Shown: positions 11,911 to 30,990 of the stretch, one piece after another
Layout of the letters: every line of letters starts with the position of its first letter
Position numbering within the stretch: the stretch's first letter is position 1
Assembly (NCBI GenBank): GCA_018806985.1
Contig: JADANN010000108.1
Location: forward strand, 1,054,001-1,118,000
Length of the DNA stretch: 64,000 nt
From: Angiostrongylus vasorum
Taxonomy: Eukaryota > Nematoda > Chromadorea > Rhabditida > Metastrongylidae
Direction: 5' to 3'
The notes under the pieces: generated by a model
What the model was told of the DNA's origin: nothing
The model's input: the letters and a program-made list of their open reading frames with translations, nothing else
The model's database searches: none
Translations under genes and position numbers: made by a program

Positions 11911-13055
11911 GTGACGAGATTATAAGTGCTGCTTTCTTTTCACATTTTCATAAGAGCTGAACACACCGCCAAGAATATTAGAAAAACGCTTAGCTATAGC
12001 AAAGCTGAACAGTGTGGCATGGACCCAATAACCCTCCTATTTTCATAGGAGGCTTCCTAATATATGCGAAATATGCGCCCATGTTGTGTGTCATGATGAA
12101 CGCGTTGTTTGCTATAAACGCCATGAGGCATCGTAACATCTATTCATGATGAAGCAGAGATCTCTCAATGTTCTACTGAAATACAGACCTACCTGGAGTC
12201 TATTATCAATTTCGTACTTGCTCATTGTTTGAAATAAGGATTATTAAGATCCACAGATCACTGTGTGCGCGGTGATGTAGTCGACTATCACCACGGTGGC
12301 CCATAAATCATAGCCGACTGAGAACATGATGGCTATCATCTACTACCACCGATAAGCTTTTCACGACCAACGTCCTATGGGAAATACTAAAGACTCTACA
12401 CTTCTTACTAGGAATATTTGCAAGACCCAGCTACACAAGCCGTGCGGCTCCCAAAACCTATGGCGGTTAGCATTCGTATGGCGGTTCAGGAATTTACGAT
12501 CTTTCTTCTCCATTGACATGTTGAACACAGTGACCCTCTCTAGTACTCCAAGATCGCCATGCTAGAGAGTTTCCTGGTCTTCACAACAGATTTGGTGGCC
12601 CTTGGATGTCGAGGAAAGGTTTGCTTCCCTACTTCGATTCTTCCTATGAGGCAACTAGCTTCGAAACTAGTAAATCCACTGCACGAGGACGATGTAACGA
12701 GCTCTTTCCTAGGTTAAAACTTTAGATTAGTACCAAAAGGTTATGGGAGTTGGACCTCTACAAGGGCACCACACACCCAACCACATTCCAACCGTGGTCA
12801 TAGAAGTCTGCGAAAAGTACCGGCATCCCTTATTGCTAACCCTTACCGTGAACGAAAACTATTCTATACCATCAAAACAAGTGCTATCCTACCGCATTAG
12901 TCAACGAAGGAATGGATCCATGCTAAGATCTTGGCGACATATTCAGTTATTGTACGAACGAATACACAAACTTCAAAGAAGCCAGGAATTAAATAAGCAA
13001 CGAGTAAAGCAGAATAAGCCTCGATCCACGTAATGTCATGGTCCAAGCTGCTCAG
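11911..13055. other. Intergenic, nothing recognised
   Basis: No shared repeat or coding exon that I can support. Short plus-strand frames at 12377-12565 and 12743-13033 have no recognisable motifs. Confidence 0.4.
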
Positions 13056-13560
13056 TGGGTTTCTTTAAATACGGCATAAAAAATCCCCATACCTCCCTTC
13101 AGTCTCCATGAAGAAGTCCTATCATGGATTCAGGGACTACAAGGTTTCCCGTTAGATGCGAAACTCAGCTCATGTCAAATGGGTACTGTTAAAACATATA
13201 GATTATTTTGCTCGGTTTTTAACACCTTTACGTATACGGCAAAGTCCATGATAAGTAACAATACCAATGTATCGAACCTTTGAACTATGCCATTTACTTT
13301 CATGGTACAAGGTAATCCTAAAATCCCCTAGCGACACTACGTTACAGAACGCAAACCGTCCCTTCACTTCATCAGAAGTCTAAGTTTTCGACCCATACAT
13401 TAAGATGGGAAGAATCTCAGAGTCGGCAAAAACCTGAGTGTTCTGCCTTCCTCACCACATTCGCGATAACCTTGCAAGCTCCTCTGGCAGTCTTACCCTT
13501 CTAAATCTGGAGCTAATTTCTACATCTTGCTGACCACCTGACCACATACACAATGACAGA
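13056..13560 (-). pseudogene. LINE reverse transcriptase fragment (second LINE family)
   Basis: Read on the minus strand, 13470-13390 gives SEILPILMYGSKT. This is the conserved block after the reverse transcriptase core in many LINEs (the LTYASETW position of the RTE copy). It is preceded by AREELARLSRMW and followed by decayed matches. Stops interrupt it. The sequence differs enough from the 8.8 kb RTE to be another family. Confidence 0.5.
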
Positions 13561-14009
13561 GTATCCACCGCGTTCAGCGTGAACAAGGTGATACTAACAA
13601 ATCCTCCTACCATGAACATCCTATGCATACTCGAAATTAATCAGCATTCGTTCAACATTCCCAAACCTGATGATATTAGAACATCAGCAGAGGGAAGAAA
13701 ACTTAGACATCAGTGTTCGACTTCTGCCTATTACGTCATCTTATCCCAGGCTTTACATTATGCTCTCCACAGCTAAATAATTTTGGGGAGATTGGCTTTC
13801 TTCTAACAGTTCGATTAAAGTAATAACGAAATCTACACTTACAATAGTTCTGGTATTCCGTTTCTTCGCTGTTGCTTTCTTCCTCTTCACTAAAGACTTG
13901 TTAGGCCTAACCTTTCATTTGATATGCCAGAGTTCACTGTGACACCCCTGTGGGAAACAGCGTCTGCAACTGTTTTCTCAAAAAACCATTAAAATTTCCC
14001 TTTAATATG

Positions 14010-14105
14010 CATAATGGTAGTGCGTAGCCAAGTGGTAATGATCCCGTTCATTATCTGGACAGCCCAACCTACCCAGGAAGGCGTTGGTTCAGCCCTGTAC
14101 CGCAA
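14010..14105 (+). repeat. Possible tRNA-like repeat head
   Basis: GCGTAGCCAAGTGGTAATGA resembles a tRNA A box, and GGTTCAGCCC about 60 bases later resembles a B box. No full cloverleaf can be folded. Only one clear copy is seen, so its identity is uncertain. Confidence 0.25.
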
Positions 14106-14828
14106 CCACTGAACCTCATCCCTAAGAGGTCAAGAAATCGGTATTAGAGTTACCTGGGGCTAATTCAACCCTACCCCCCACCTCCCCCAATCCACTTGGA
14201 AACGCTCTAGCACAACAATCTTAGAATTCAGGAAGAATCGACTCAACCAGCGATAAACGACATTTGTGAGGTAGGTGAAGAAATCCTCAAGTAGCAGCAG
14301 AACCGACATGCAAAGAGTTTGCACATCTTCACGGATGGTGGATGTGAAAGGAAACGAATCCAAGGCAAGAACTGGTGTGATCCCCATACATGTGATATCG
14401 GGTCGCGTAATAAAAGAAGAAATATGCATAATATGGTGCACCACTGCAGCGCTCGATTAGGTCAACGTGTTCGCACCCATGGTAAATTGAAAAGAAACCT
14501 GTTAAAGAAAGATAAACTGTTGCTTTTCGCAGGATCTCATCTTCTTAAGCCACAACGGAGCTCATCTCAATATTTACAGCATTACCATCCGTATTTAGGG
14601 TTAGGATAATAAAAGAATAATGCCGACGTCGTTGATCAACTTCATGAAAAAGACAGAAACACGCATTATCGAGGCTGGCCCACACATTGGATGACTGGAG
14701 TTTTATGACCACTTAATCGCAGATAACTCGTCATGCTTAGTGTGATGGTTGCCGAACACTACAATGGAAGCAAACGAAGCAAACATTCATGCAGTTCCAC
14801 ATCAAGCAGCCATGGGATCAACGGACTT

Positions 14829-15115
14829 AAAAGTATAAAGGATAAAGCTCTCGGCCTTGATCAATCCCTGAAAGATGAGTTATGCATTCGACTTCATTAA
14901 GCATCGTTGGGGATGACTGAGTGCATACCTGGTCTTTACAATGACTCACGGTGGTATACCGATGTATCGAATCAGTGCTGCTATCCTCCCAGACAAGTCT
15001 GGTAGCAATTTGTCGACTCTGGAGGGGATGCAAAGCTTGGTGAGCCACGGGAGAGTGGTGGATGGCATGTGTATTGCGGGGCGCGTCCGAATACTGCGCC
15101 ACACGCGCCCTCAGT
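14829..15115 (-). mobile_element. Family A tRNA-derived SINE
   Basis: Minus-strand copy. Plus-strand landmarks are the tail AAAGGATAAAGCTCTCGG, the body CCCAGACAAGTCTGGTAGC and the head complement CTGCGCCACACGCGC. Confidence 0.9.
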
Positions 15116-15464
15116 GGACTTAACAAACTAGTTTCAAGTGATTGTGGATGAACAGTGAGCTACGAGACAGATAAAGGTGAATGGTTCATGTCAAAACTGG
15201 TGCTACTAAAGAAAAGTACAGGAGATCTTCAATGTAAAACACATATAAATAGTATGAGAAGAGGACACGTCTGATCGAATACCACTGAATGCGTTCCGGT
15301 GGTAAACACTGGGCCACCTCATCGCCATGGCAACACCGACATCCCCTCCCTCTTCACATTTTTTTCATAGAACTGAAGCAATCAATCCCATTAGCGGATG
15401 ACTTACCTTTGGAAATGGAACTCCCAGCATCTTATAACATTTTTTTAAACCATACCTGTAACAC
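15116..15464. other. Intergenic, nothing recognised
   Basis: No repeat or gene supported. A short plus-strand frame at 15289-15567 runs into family B sequence. Confidence 0.4.
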
Positions 15465-15835
15465 AACCACAATGATGCTGAGATATTTGCAAAACTCCGG
15501 AGGCAGGTGTCTGCAGGTCTTATGTAGAAAGATTGACATTGTGATATCGACTACAGCCCCAGCTTAAATGGGTTCAATGCCGGGTTGTGCTCCCCAGATC
15601 AATTCTGTTCACGAGTGATTGTTGATGATACTGGTAGATCGAAAACTAGCTGAGAGAAAGGCGAAACGAGAGGCCCGGATGGTGTGGTGATGAAGGCGTT
15701 AGCTCTAGATGGGGTAATAACGTGTTCGCACCACCGCACACACCTGCGGTCTGGGTTTTACAAATGCCTCAGCACCAGTGTGGTTGTATCACTCATAATA
15801 TCCTGGCGTGAAAATTTAGTAGGCAGTATACAAAA
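15465..15835. repeat. Family B copies, opposed
   Basis: An inverted 3' fragment at 15465-15510 (GATGCTGAGATATTTGCAAA) is followed by a longer plus-strand copy at 15560-15835. The longer copy has the head GGTGTGGTGATGAAGGCG and the tail ATATCCTGGCGTGAAAA. The arrangement resembles the hairpin at 2388-2489, with the head retained in the loop. Confidence 0.65.
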
Positions 15836-16794
15836 CAGTTACCATATATGTAATATATACTAAAGTTTCATTACAACCAAACTGACACCATGGCAGGGTT
15901 CTCTCAATACAGGGGTCTCAGTACCAAAACAAACACTGTCGTATTGGGGGACCCTGTTGGTTCATCGACATCCCATCATAATTTCTCGACCAACACAGGA
16001 TCCCGAGAACTTTACTTGTTTGTAGAACAGACGTTGTCCCATCATTCTAACCGCAAGTGTAATTCCTCCAAGATACCACTTCCAGTTTAACTTCGTTTGG
16101 AATTAAAATCCTCAAAGAAATGAGTGCGGAATTCGAATTTGTGTGATCCGATGGATGAAACCCAGCCTATTCAATCAATTCGCTACCAGAAACACAAGGC
16201 ATGAAAATGAGCAACTAAGACGAGCTGTTCACAACAAAGAAAAAAAGAGAACGAAACATGCAACTTATTGGAGAAGATCTCTAGATTCTAATGATTTTAC
16301 TTCAATCAACAAAGATGTTGTTCCTGTTTAAAGTCCAATTGGTAAATTATGTTGGACAGCATAAGAGCCACATACTGCTGAGCAATCTGGTGAATGATGT
16401 CTTAATACTTTCGTATCCCGAATGAAGACTGGAAGATGTGACCAACCTAGTTAACTGGCAAGTAGTATCTTTTTGAAGAGTATGAATATGAAAATGAAAG
16501 GCTAAGGTCCTTAGGTCCTATTGCTTGAAAAAATTCCATACATGGAATAAATCTAATTCCAGCGGCTAACAGCCACCAGAGTAAGATCCATACCTAAAGC
16601 ATTTCCAAGAACTGAACATGGTTATGGACTTTGACTGCCAAATTATGAAGACATTCACTTGAAGAGAGACAACGATAAGTACCTACGAACATTTGGAACG
16701 AAGCGACAAGCCACGATGGTAAACTTCCTCGCAGATTTTTTCTGGAAAGTAGGATAGAACCTTCAACTCTAGTTAAACCTGGCGTTGTATAAAC
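15836..16794. other. Intergenic, nothing recognised
   Basis: Two short plus-strand frames (15890-16090 from an ATG, and 16143-16331) have no recognisable product or splice context. No repeat is shared with the rest of the window. Confidence 0.4.
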
Positions 16795-17185
16795 CTTCCC
16801 AACGGATTATCGCCTCATCGTGGCTGGGAAGTGTTCCTGGACGTCGGGCTGCGACGTACAGCGGGGGGATTCATCCCCACGCCCAGCAGGTCTCCCAGAC
16901 TGAGTCCGGCGTTTCCATCAGGAAGCCCAGCTATGAGTAAACCAGTACCAGGATCCACCACCGTCCTCGTATCGAAATAGTCGCATGGTGGCAAATCTCT
17001 CTCGATCAACAAGGGCGCCGACTACCTGTGGTGGTGACGACCTGAGACAGACTTCGGCCCAGCTGACCTCAGAACTCCAGGAAACCACAAAGGCTAAGCC
17101 AGCAAAATTCCGAAGAAATGGAAGTTATTCCGAGGCCTACACAACCAGTGAAGATGGGCTATTTTACTATCCAAGTAAGTTGTAC
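16795..17185 (+). mobile_element. Family E retroposon copy
   Basis: Longest plus-strand copy. Landmarks are GTGTTCCTGGACGTCGGGCT, CCAGGATCCACCACCGTCCT, GCATGGTGGCAAATCTCTCT, CCTGTGGTGGTGACGACCTG and, near the end, ACAACCAGTGAAGATGGGC, then a tail ATCCAAGTAAG. No tRNA-like A or B box is visible. Confidence 0.8.
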
Positions 17186-18450
17186 AAATTGTCGATATCA
17201 GCAATGCAGAAAAATCAAAAACGACCTGAAGCACCTTCGCAGATCTGTTGGCCAGAAGAAATGAACAACACAGTGATGGAGTAGTAATAAAGACGTTAGA
17301 TCTCTGAGTAATACTACAGACGTTGAGACAGTTCAATACATTTGCGATCCAAGGTAGCAACCTGCGTAAAATTGAAGGAACGATTTCATTAAGAGAACCA
17401 TGGAATGTAACCAAGAGTTAAAAAGAAGTACATGAGTGACTAGTAACAACCTTTATTCTTATTTACAGTCAGGAAAAAAGAAAAAAAAAGAGAAAACAAC
17501 AAAGTTAAAGCACTTTTGTCTCACAGAGTAGGAACAAAAAGACTATAAGATGCAGATATTATAAAAAAAACACCCGCTTGATAGGCAAAATACAACCTGA
17601 AGAACGTAAGCGATATGATTAAATGGGCAATACCGGATTCTCAGCTCAATAATGAGTTATTCAGTCTCCAAGAAACAAACCGAGACTTAAAAATAAACAA
17701 GAACTGCTTAAGGTTCTTAAGGTACTTAAGGTTCCCAACTAAAATATGTACATAAGCGAACTATAACATACAAACATGAGGAAACAAAGCGACAAAAACA
17801 AGATCCTCAATAAAAGGCACTTTTTTCAATAGCCTCGGGATTTGCTTTCCATTGTTACAGGCTAAATATATCCCAGATGGAATTCATGTAAGATTAAACA
17901 ACACCGTGAGCTGTTAAAGAGGATATGAATGTGGTACGGAGAACACTTTATGCTGAGAACACCAATGTAACCGGAACACTTCCTTCTTCTTACCTTGCAT
18001 AAAAGCATACTGCATATTAAGGGCTCAAAATTTGAGATAAGAACCCGCAAAACTCATTTTCCTCATTTTTTCCAAGGTAAACTTTCAGAGTGACATCACA
18101 ACTATCGAGTGTATACCACAGGCTTAAAACAAGCTGTACCCACTTGAATTCCAATCTCTACAGTTAAATCAAGTTAATGCGACCACTGGGTTCTAAGATG
18201 GTGAAGTCTCCCCAAAACAGGACACTCACAGTAAACGCTGCTGAAAGAGGAATTTATCTCTTTGTTAACAGGGATATGAACACTGTTCGAAATAGGCACT
18301 CATGCGACCACTGGGTTCTCTACTAGACACAGGTTTCACACCTAAACACTGGGAGCAGAGTCCTACCTGAACGAGGTTTCATTCCAACAACAGGTTTTGT
18401 TCGGTATCCTGTCCAAAATCCTCTTCTCACTCTGCATCCTACAACACATC
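17186..18450. other. PHF12 3' flank / UTR region
   Basis: Lies beyond the PHF12 stop on the minus strand. No repeat family is recognised. A minus-strand AATAAA at about 17452-17457 (TTTATT on the plus strand) is the first I noticed; if used, the 3' UTR would be about 1 kb. Confidence 0.35.
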
Positions 18451-26826
<8,376 letters not shown>

Positions 26827-26829
26827 CTA

Positions 26830-27170
26830 CACAAAGCTTTTAAATCACTACATATTCACACAGCTATGAATGGGAGACACTTTTATGAAAGTTATTCATA
26901 AACATCTTACCCATCTCTGAAAACATCAAGTTCAAATAAAGTGAAAACAAATTGAGGAGTAGACCTTCCAAAGAGATATTGCGCATCTTCTTGGAACAAA
27001 TAGCCATTCTAGGAGTGGTTCACAACGAACACCTTCCATCAATATCTTTGCGTTCATTATTCCTTGTATTGGGCGAACGAAGTGAAATGTATGTGTTGAG
27101 ATACTGCAGCCCCATAAGAATTAACGCAATTTAATGTATAAAATATCATCGCTCTATCGTTCAGAATCGA
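26830..27170. other. Region upstream of the first visible PHF12 exon
   Basis: Should hold the PHF12 5' end or another intron. A minus-strand TTTTCAG followed by AGATGGGTAAGA at about 26920-26905 looks like a trans-splice acceptor, ATG and donor, but its phase does not fit the exon at 26826. Confidence 0.3.
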
Positions 27171-27380
27171 TCACTGGATAAAATAAAAACGTCTCAACAT
27201 AACCCCAAAATATGTTGAATCCAAGAATCGGCTGCCATAAATGCTAGTTCTCTTATTAACATACGGGCGACAACCTAAGTGCATCACATATGATGCAATT
27301 TCTTTTCTACTGTTTATTTTGGAGCGAAGACCTTTTTTGCCGCACTTTTCGTAATCCCTCAACAGCTTATCCAACACAAA
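27171..27380 (-). pseudogene. RTE reverse transcriptase fragment
   Basis: The minus strand encodes LDKLLRDYEKCGKKGLRSKI. It corresponds to MLADFDKACGKTGLRL of the 8.8 kb RTE copy, the segment just after the FADD motif. A short, diverged fragment. Confidence 0.55.
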
Positions 27381-27620
27381 TTTAATGGTGCGCGTTGGAG
27401 GGGAAAAGCTCTACTCTTCGTAAAATTAAAAAGAAAAAACCTTCGTTCCAAACAAGTCAGGACTAGTAAGGCGAGTGGTTTGAGCGGCAACTGATTGTTA
27501 CCTTTGTTCTAATCGCAGTGGTAATCATGGCTATCATCGTATAGAATGGGCGGGTATAAAAATGGGGAAATTGATTTAGCACAGGAAAAACACTTTGGGG
27601 GAAGAAAACGTGCAGTACAT

Positions 27621-27737
27621 AATTCGTTGTTTTCCTGAAAAGAACACACGAGGTTGCTACCGCAGGAGTAAGTTAGCTAGAGTTAGTTACTATAGCAGTA
27701 ACAACCTCGCGTGCTCTTCTCAGGAAAACAACGAATT
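27621..27737. repeat. Long inverted repeat (hairpin element)
   Basis: Left arm 27621-27660 starts AATTCGTTGTTTTCCTGA, right arm 27698-27737 ends TCAGGAAAACAACGAATT. The 40-base arms pair with only a few mismatches around a 37-base spacer. The right arm contains ACAACCTCGCGTG, close to the CACGAGGTTGTTAC words at 35178 and 41552, so it is probably a foldback member of family C. Confidence 0.85.
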
Positions 27738-29035
27738 GTTAATCAACGTCGAGGTCAACAGAAAGTCGGTTCTGGAATTACTGCAGGGAAATAGTAATAA
27801 TTCCACATATTTCATACAGAGCGATCGATCGGTCGTTTCTATAATAGTCTCATGTCCCCAACCTACTGAGTCTTCTGATTATCGAAAAATTATCGCCCAC
27901 TAAGAGTCAGCATGTCCACCACGACAAGAAATTAGAAATCGTCGCTAATGTGTTAAATGTTAGTCTCTACTTCGACTAGAGAAGCGGACAAGCTGATTGA
28001 CAGATTTTTAATTCGGTCCGCAATATTTCCATGGACGTGGGTGATGCAGATAACTTACTTAGAAAAACCATAAAGTATCCGATACTCTACAGTCTCTTAA
28101 TTCTAAATTTCAGCGCTACACTGTGATTCTTAAGAAAGCTTGGTCTGCAGGGCTTTGAATAAGGATGGCAGACTACAAGCCAACTTCCAAACGATGTCTC
28201 AAAGACCGACTTTCCTTTAACATCGATATGATAGCGAACATGCACTCTTTCACTGATAAGCTACAACGGGGTTGATAAACAATTTTACTCGGCTCGTGTT
28301 ATGTGAAAGAATAGATTTCAAACAATGGATTAAAGGTCATCCCATATGCCCACCCTCCCCCCGCCCTCCCTCCATCCTTTTCGAATTACACAATGGCAAC
28401 TAGGAATTGCCGCTTGATTTTTGCCCAAAGCGCTCAAGAATGACCTCATGTTCACCGCCACGGTTGTTTTGTCCCAAGAACTGATAATTAGCATCGATCA
28501 ATGTAATACAGCTCATTGGCTGTGGTGATTTACCATCTCGTCGCGGTTGGAAGTGTCAAATTTCCATTTACCGCTACGATCATCCCTCCAGCAGGGTTGG
28601 CGAGTCACAGGATGAATTTTACTTTTACATCAGAAAAGTAATCTAAATATAAATTTGTGTCACGACTAAGCCTCATGGGGTAGCCATGGCTACCGTCTCA
28701 CCATGAACACTTATCATCAAAACAAATATGATCTCCGCGTTATTCAAGCAACGGAAGCCGACAGGATGGTCTCGATGCGCCACAATGTAGCATAGAAACT
28801 TTGTTGATTCCCATGTGAACCACTTTAAGGACAAATGGATAACAGGCGACACAGGTGAACATTAACATTAAGAATAACTTCATTCATTCGTCATCATGAT
28901 TAACCAGTTGATAAATTGATAGCTCTAGACAGCTGGACCTTATTCTTGTTCTGCCATTTCTAAACATTATCGAGGTACTTTGCGCGTGAAGCACGGTAGG
29001 TGTCCTGCAACATACACAGTTCTTGGTCTTGTTTC
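27738..29035. other. Intergenic, with family C words only
   Basis: Contains family C words at 27740-27785 (AGAAAGTCGGTTCTGG) and, inverted, at 28170-28230 (CAAAGACCGACTTTCC). The span may be one element with opposed ends. A C-rich run lies at 28350-28375. No gene is recognised. Confidence 0.4.
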
Positions 29036-29039
29036 GCGC

Positions 29040-29250
29040 CTCGTACTCACAAAGCTCTTTATCCTTCAGAGGTCAAGAAACTGCTACTAGACTTGTCTGG
29101 AGTGATAGCACCAGTGACTTGATACATCGATAAGTTATTGTATAGGTCAGATATCACTCATTCAGTTTCATGATGCTCGATGAAGTAGAGTGCATGCATG
29201 ACGTATCCTTCAGGGATTGATCAATACTGAACACTTTGTCTTTTATATTG
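29040..29250 (+). mobile_element. Family A SINE, diverged and 5'-incomplete
   Basis: Plus-strand copy keeping ACTTGTCTGGAGTGATAGCA, a diverged middle, and AGGGATTGATCAATACTGAA at the end. The tRNA-like head is gone. Confidence 0.65.
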
Positions 29251-29273
29251 TTACCTGTTCTACGCTAGCAAGG

Positions 29274-29507
29274 TTGAACATTCACATTATCAATACCGTA
29301 ATGGTGAAATGTTTCACTGGTCGGACTGCCGCAAACAGTGGGAAGGCGACGAATCCGTGCACTCTGTTGTACGTCACCTACTCAACGTTAATCTACGGTC
29401 GATTCCCATTATTGTAACTAACGCTACCGTATTCGAATTGACTAAGCATAGTCACAAACAAGTTATGAAAAGCTCCTTACACTTCATTTTCTCCCATAAA
29501 GTCATGT
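29274..29507 (+). CDS. Possible unassigned exon or element ORF
   Basis: After AGCAAG, one frame stays open from 29274 to a TGA at 29507. It reads HSHYQYRNGEMFHWSDCRKQ and continues through SVVRHLLNVNLRSIPIIVTN. Codon use looks more protein-like than the surroundings, and it starts right after a decayed SINE. I recognise no family. It could be an exon, part of a mobile element or chance. Confidence 0.25.
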
Positions 29508-29509
29508 GA

Positions 29510-30080
29510 CACTTCAAAACTGCTCCCATCATCTTCATCCAATTCTCCCCTCCCCATAGACGTTTTATTGATAACTGACATAAAAGAAGTGCAAGAGAAA
29601 AAGAATGAGGTGGAAATATGGTAGAAGACGATTCTGTCGTGCAAAACAGACCTCTAGAAGGCCGCGTTCTTCATTGTAATGATAGACATGCTGCTTTCTT
29701 CGTCGCTTTCGAGGCATCCAGATCGTCCCTACAACAAAATATTGGTTGAATAGTCTCTGAAACTAAGTAACGAAAACAGCGGCGAAATTACTTCAACACA
29801 TTTTCATCGAGATAACGATCAGAAAAAAGAAGTGAGACTTGTTGAATTCATTGCAGAACAGATGTGTTACAGTGTGATCGTTACCCAGAAAAAACACCGA
29901 ATAGCAGGTTTGTTCCTCATTCGTGAAATTTTTCTCTAGCTGCCAACAACTTCGAAGCAGCACTTGACAGAGTTAAAGGAGAGGCTTTGTCCTAAGGGTC
30001 GAAGAACGTGAACAATGTCTCCATAATGTAATCACTTTATACTCACTGCCTATTCGTTTTCAAGGAAGTTTATGATATGG
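29510..30080. other. Intergenic, nothing recognised
   Basis: No shared repeat, exon or RNA gene seen. Confidence 0.4.
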
Positions 30081-30081
30081 A

Positions 30082-30232
30082 ATATAACTACAATGATGCT
30101 GAGAAGCCGCGGGTGTCCGCGATGGGGATCGAACACGCTATTACCCTTTCCAGGGGCTAACGCGTTCACCACCACACCATGCGGCTGCTTCGCTTCGCCT
30201 TTCTCTCAGCCGTGTTTTTCAACATTATGTTT
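30082..30232 (-). repeat. Family B tRNA-like repeat, short copy
   Basis: Minus-strand copy: AACTACAATGATGCTGAGA, then GGGGATCGAACACGCTATTA and the head complement CACCACACCATGCGGCTGCT on the plus strand. The internal TTTGCAAAACTC segment is deleted. Confidence 0.7.
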
Positions 30233-30754
30233 CGTTGTAGTTATGTGCTTGGATCTGTTGCTTATATTCTGGATCTGCTTATAAATCAAATTAAAAAAAC
30301 TGACGGAGAAGCAAGTGCGGTTTGCTAGGCGACTACCAGCTTTTTCATCCGCCAAGATAAAGCAAATTTGTACTTTTTCGAATAGACCTGCATATTTTAA
30401 TGGTCTTCACTTCAATCAGTAAAGTAGACTATGAACTAAGGCAAGTTTTTTCTTCAGAATAGAAAAGCTTAATCATTTCCGGTAACATGTGAGTCACATA
30501 GGGGCTCATATTGTCAAGAATCTGTTACTGACTCAGTGCACGTTAATTTTCCACCTTTCGCCCCACACAGGAGTGAATGAATGACGTTTCGATGATGACG
30601 AATAGCGGACGGACAGCGATGACAAAGTGTTAACATTTGCTGGGCAGATCCTTGAAATTTCCTGTGAATAGCAAATGTTAGCGACAAGAAGCATGTCGGC
30701 AGAAGATTCAGGTGTTTTTGCCAATAAATAACAGTTCCTAATATGATAAAAAGG

Positions 30755-30990
30755 GGAGCGTGTGGCGCAGTGGTCGGAGGCGCCCTGCAGCACACACGTG
30801 GAATCAATCCTCGCGCCCATGGCCCACCAAGCCCCTTCATCCCTCCGGGGTTGGCAAATTGATCCCAGGCTTGTCTGGGAGGATAGCGGCACTGGCCAAT
30901 CACCTCTAAACGATGCTTAATGAAGTCGAATGGATGGCACATCCCTCAGGGATTGATCAACGCCGACAGCTTTATCCTTTTATCCTCTAA
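30755..30990 (+). mobile_element. Family A SINE with internal deletion
   Basis: Plus-strand copy with intact head (GCGTGTGGCGCAGTGGTCGG) and tail (GACAGCTTTATCC). About 50 bases between GCACTGG and CCAATCACC, including the TACATCGGTAGG segment, are missing. Confidence 0.9.

Noticed and set aside
14160..14609. Overlapping ORFs on both strands (94, 61 and 96 codons)
   Set aside because: No domain, no splice context, and the hydrophobic minus frame mirrors a simple purine-rich plus strand.
26905..26920. TTTTCAG, AGATGG, GTAAGA as a first PHF12 exon
   Set aside because: Looks like a trans-splice acceptor plus ATG, but joined to the exon at 26826 the frame meets a stop at once.
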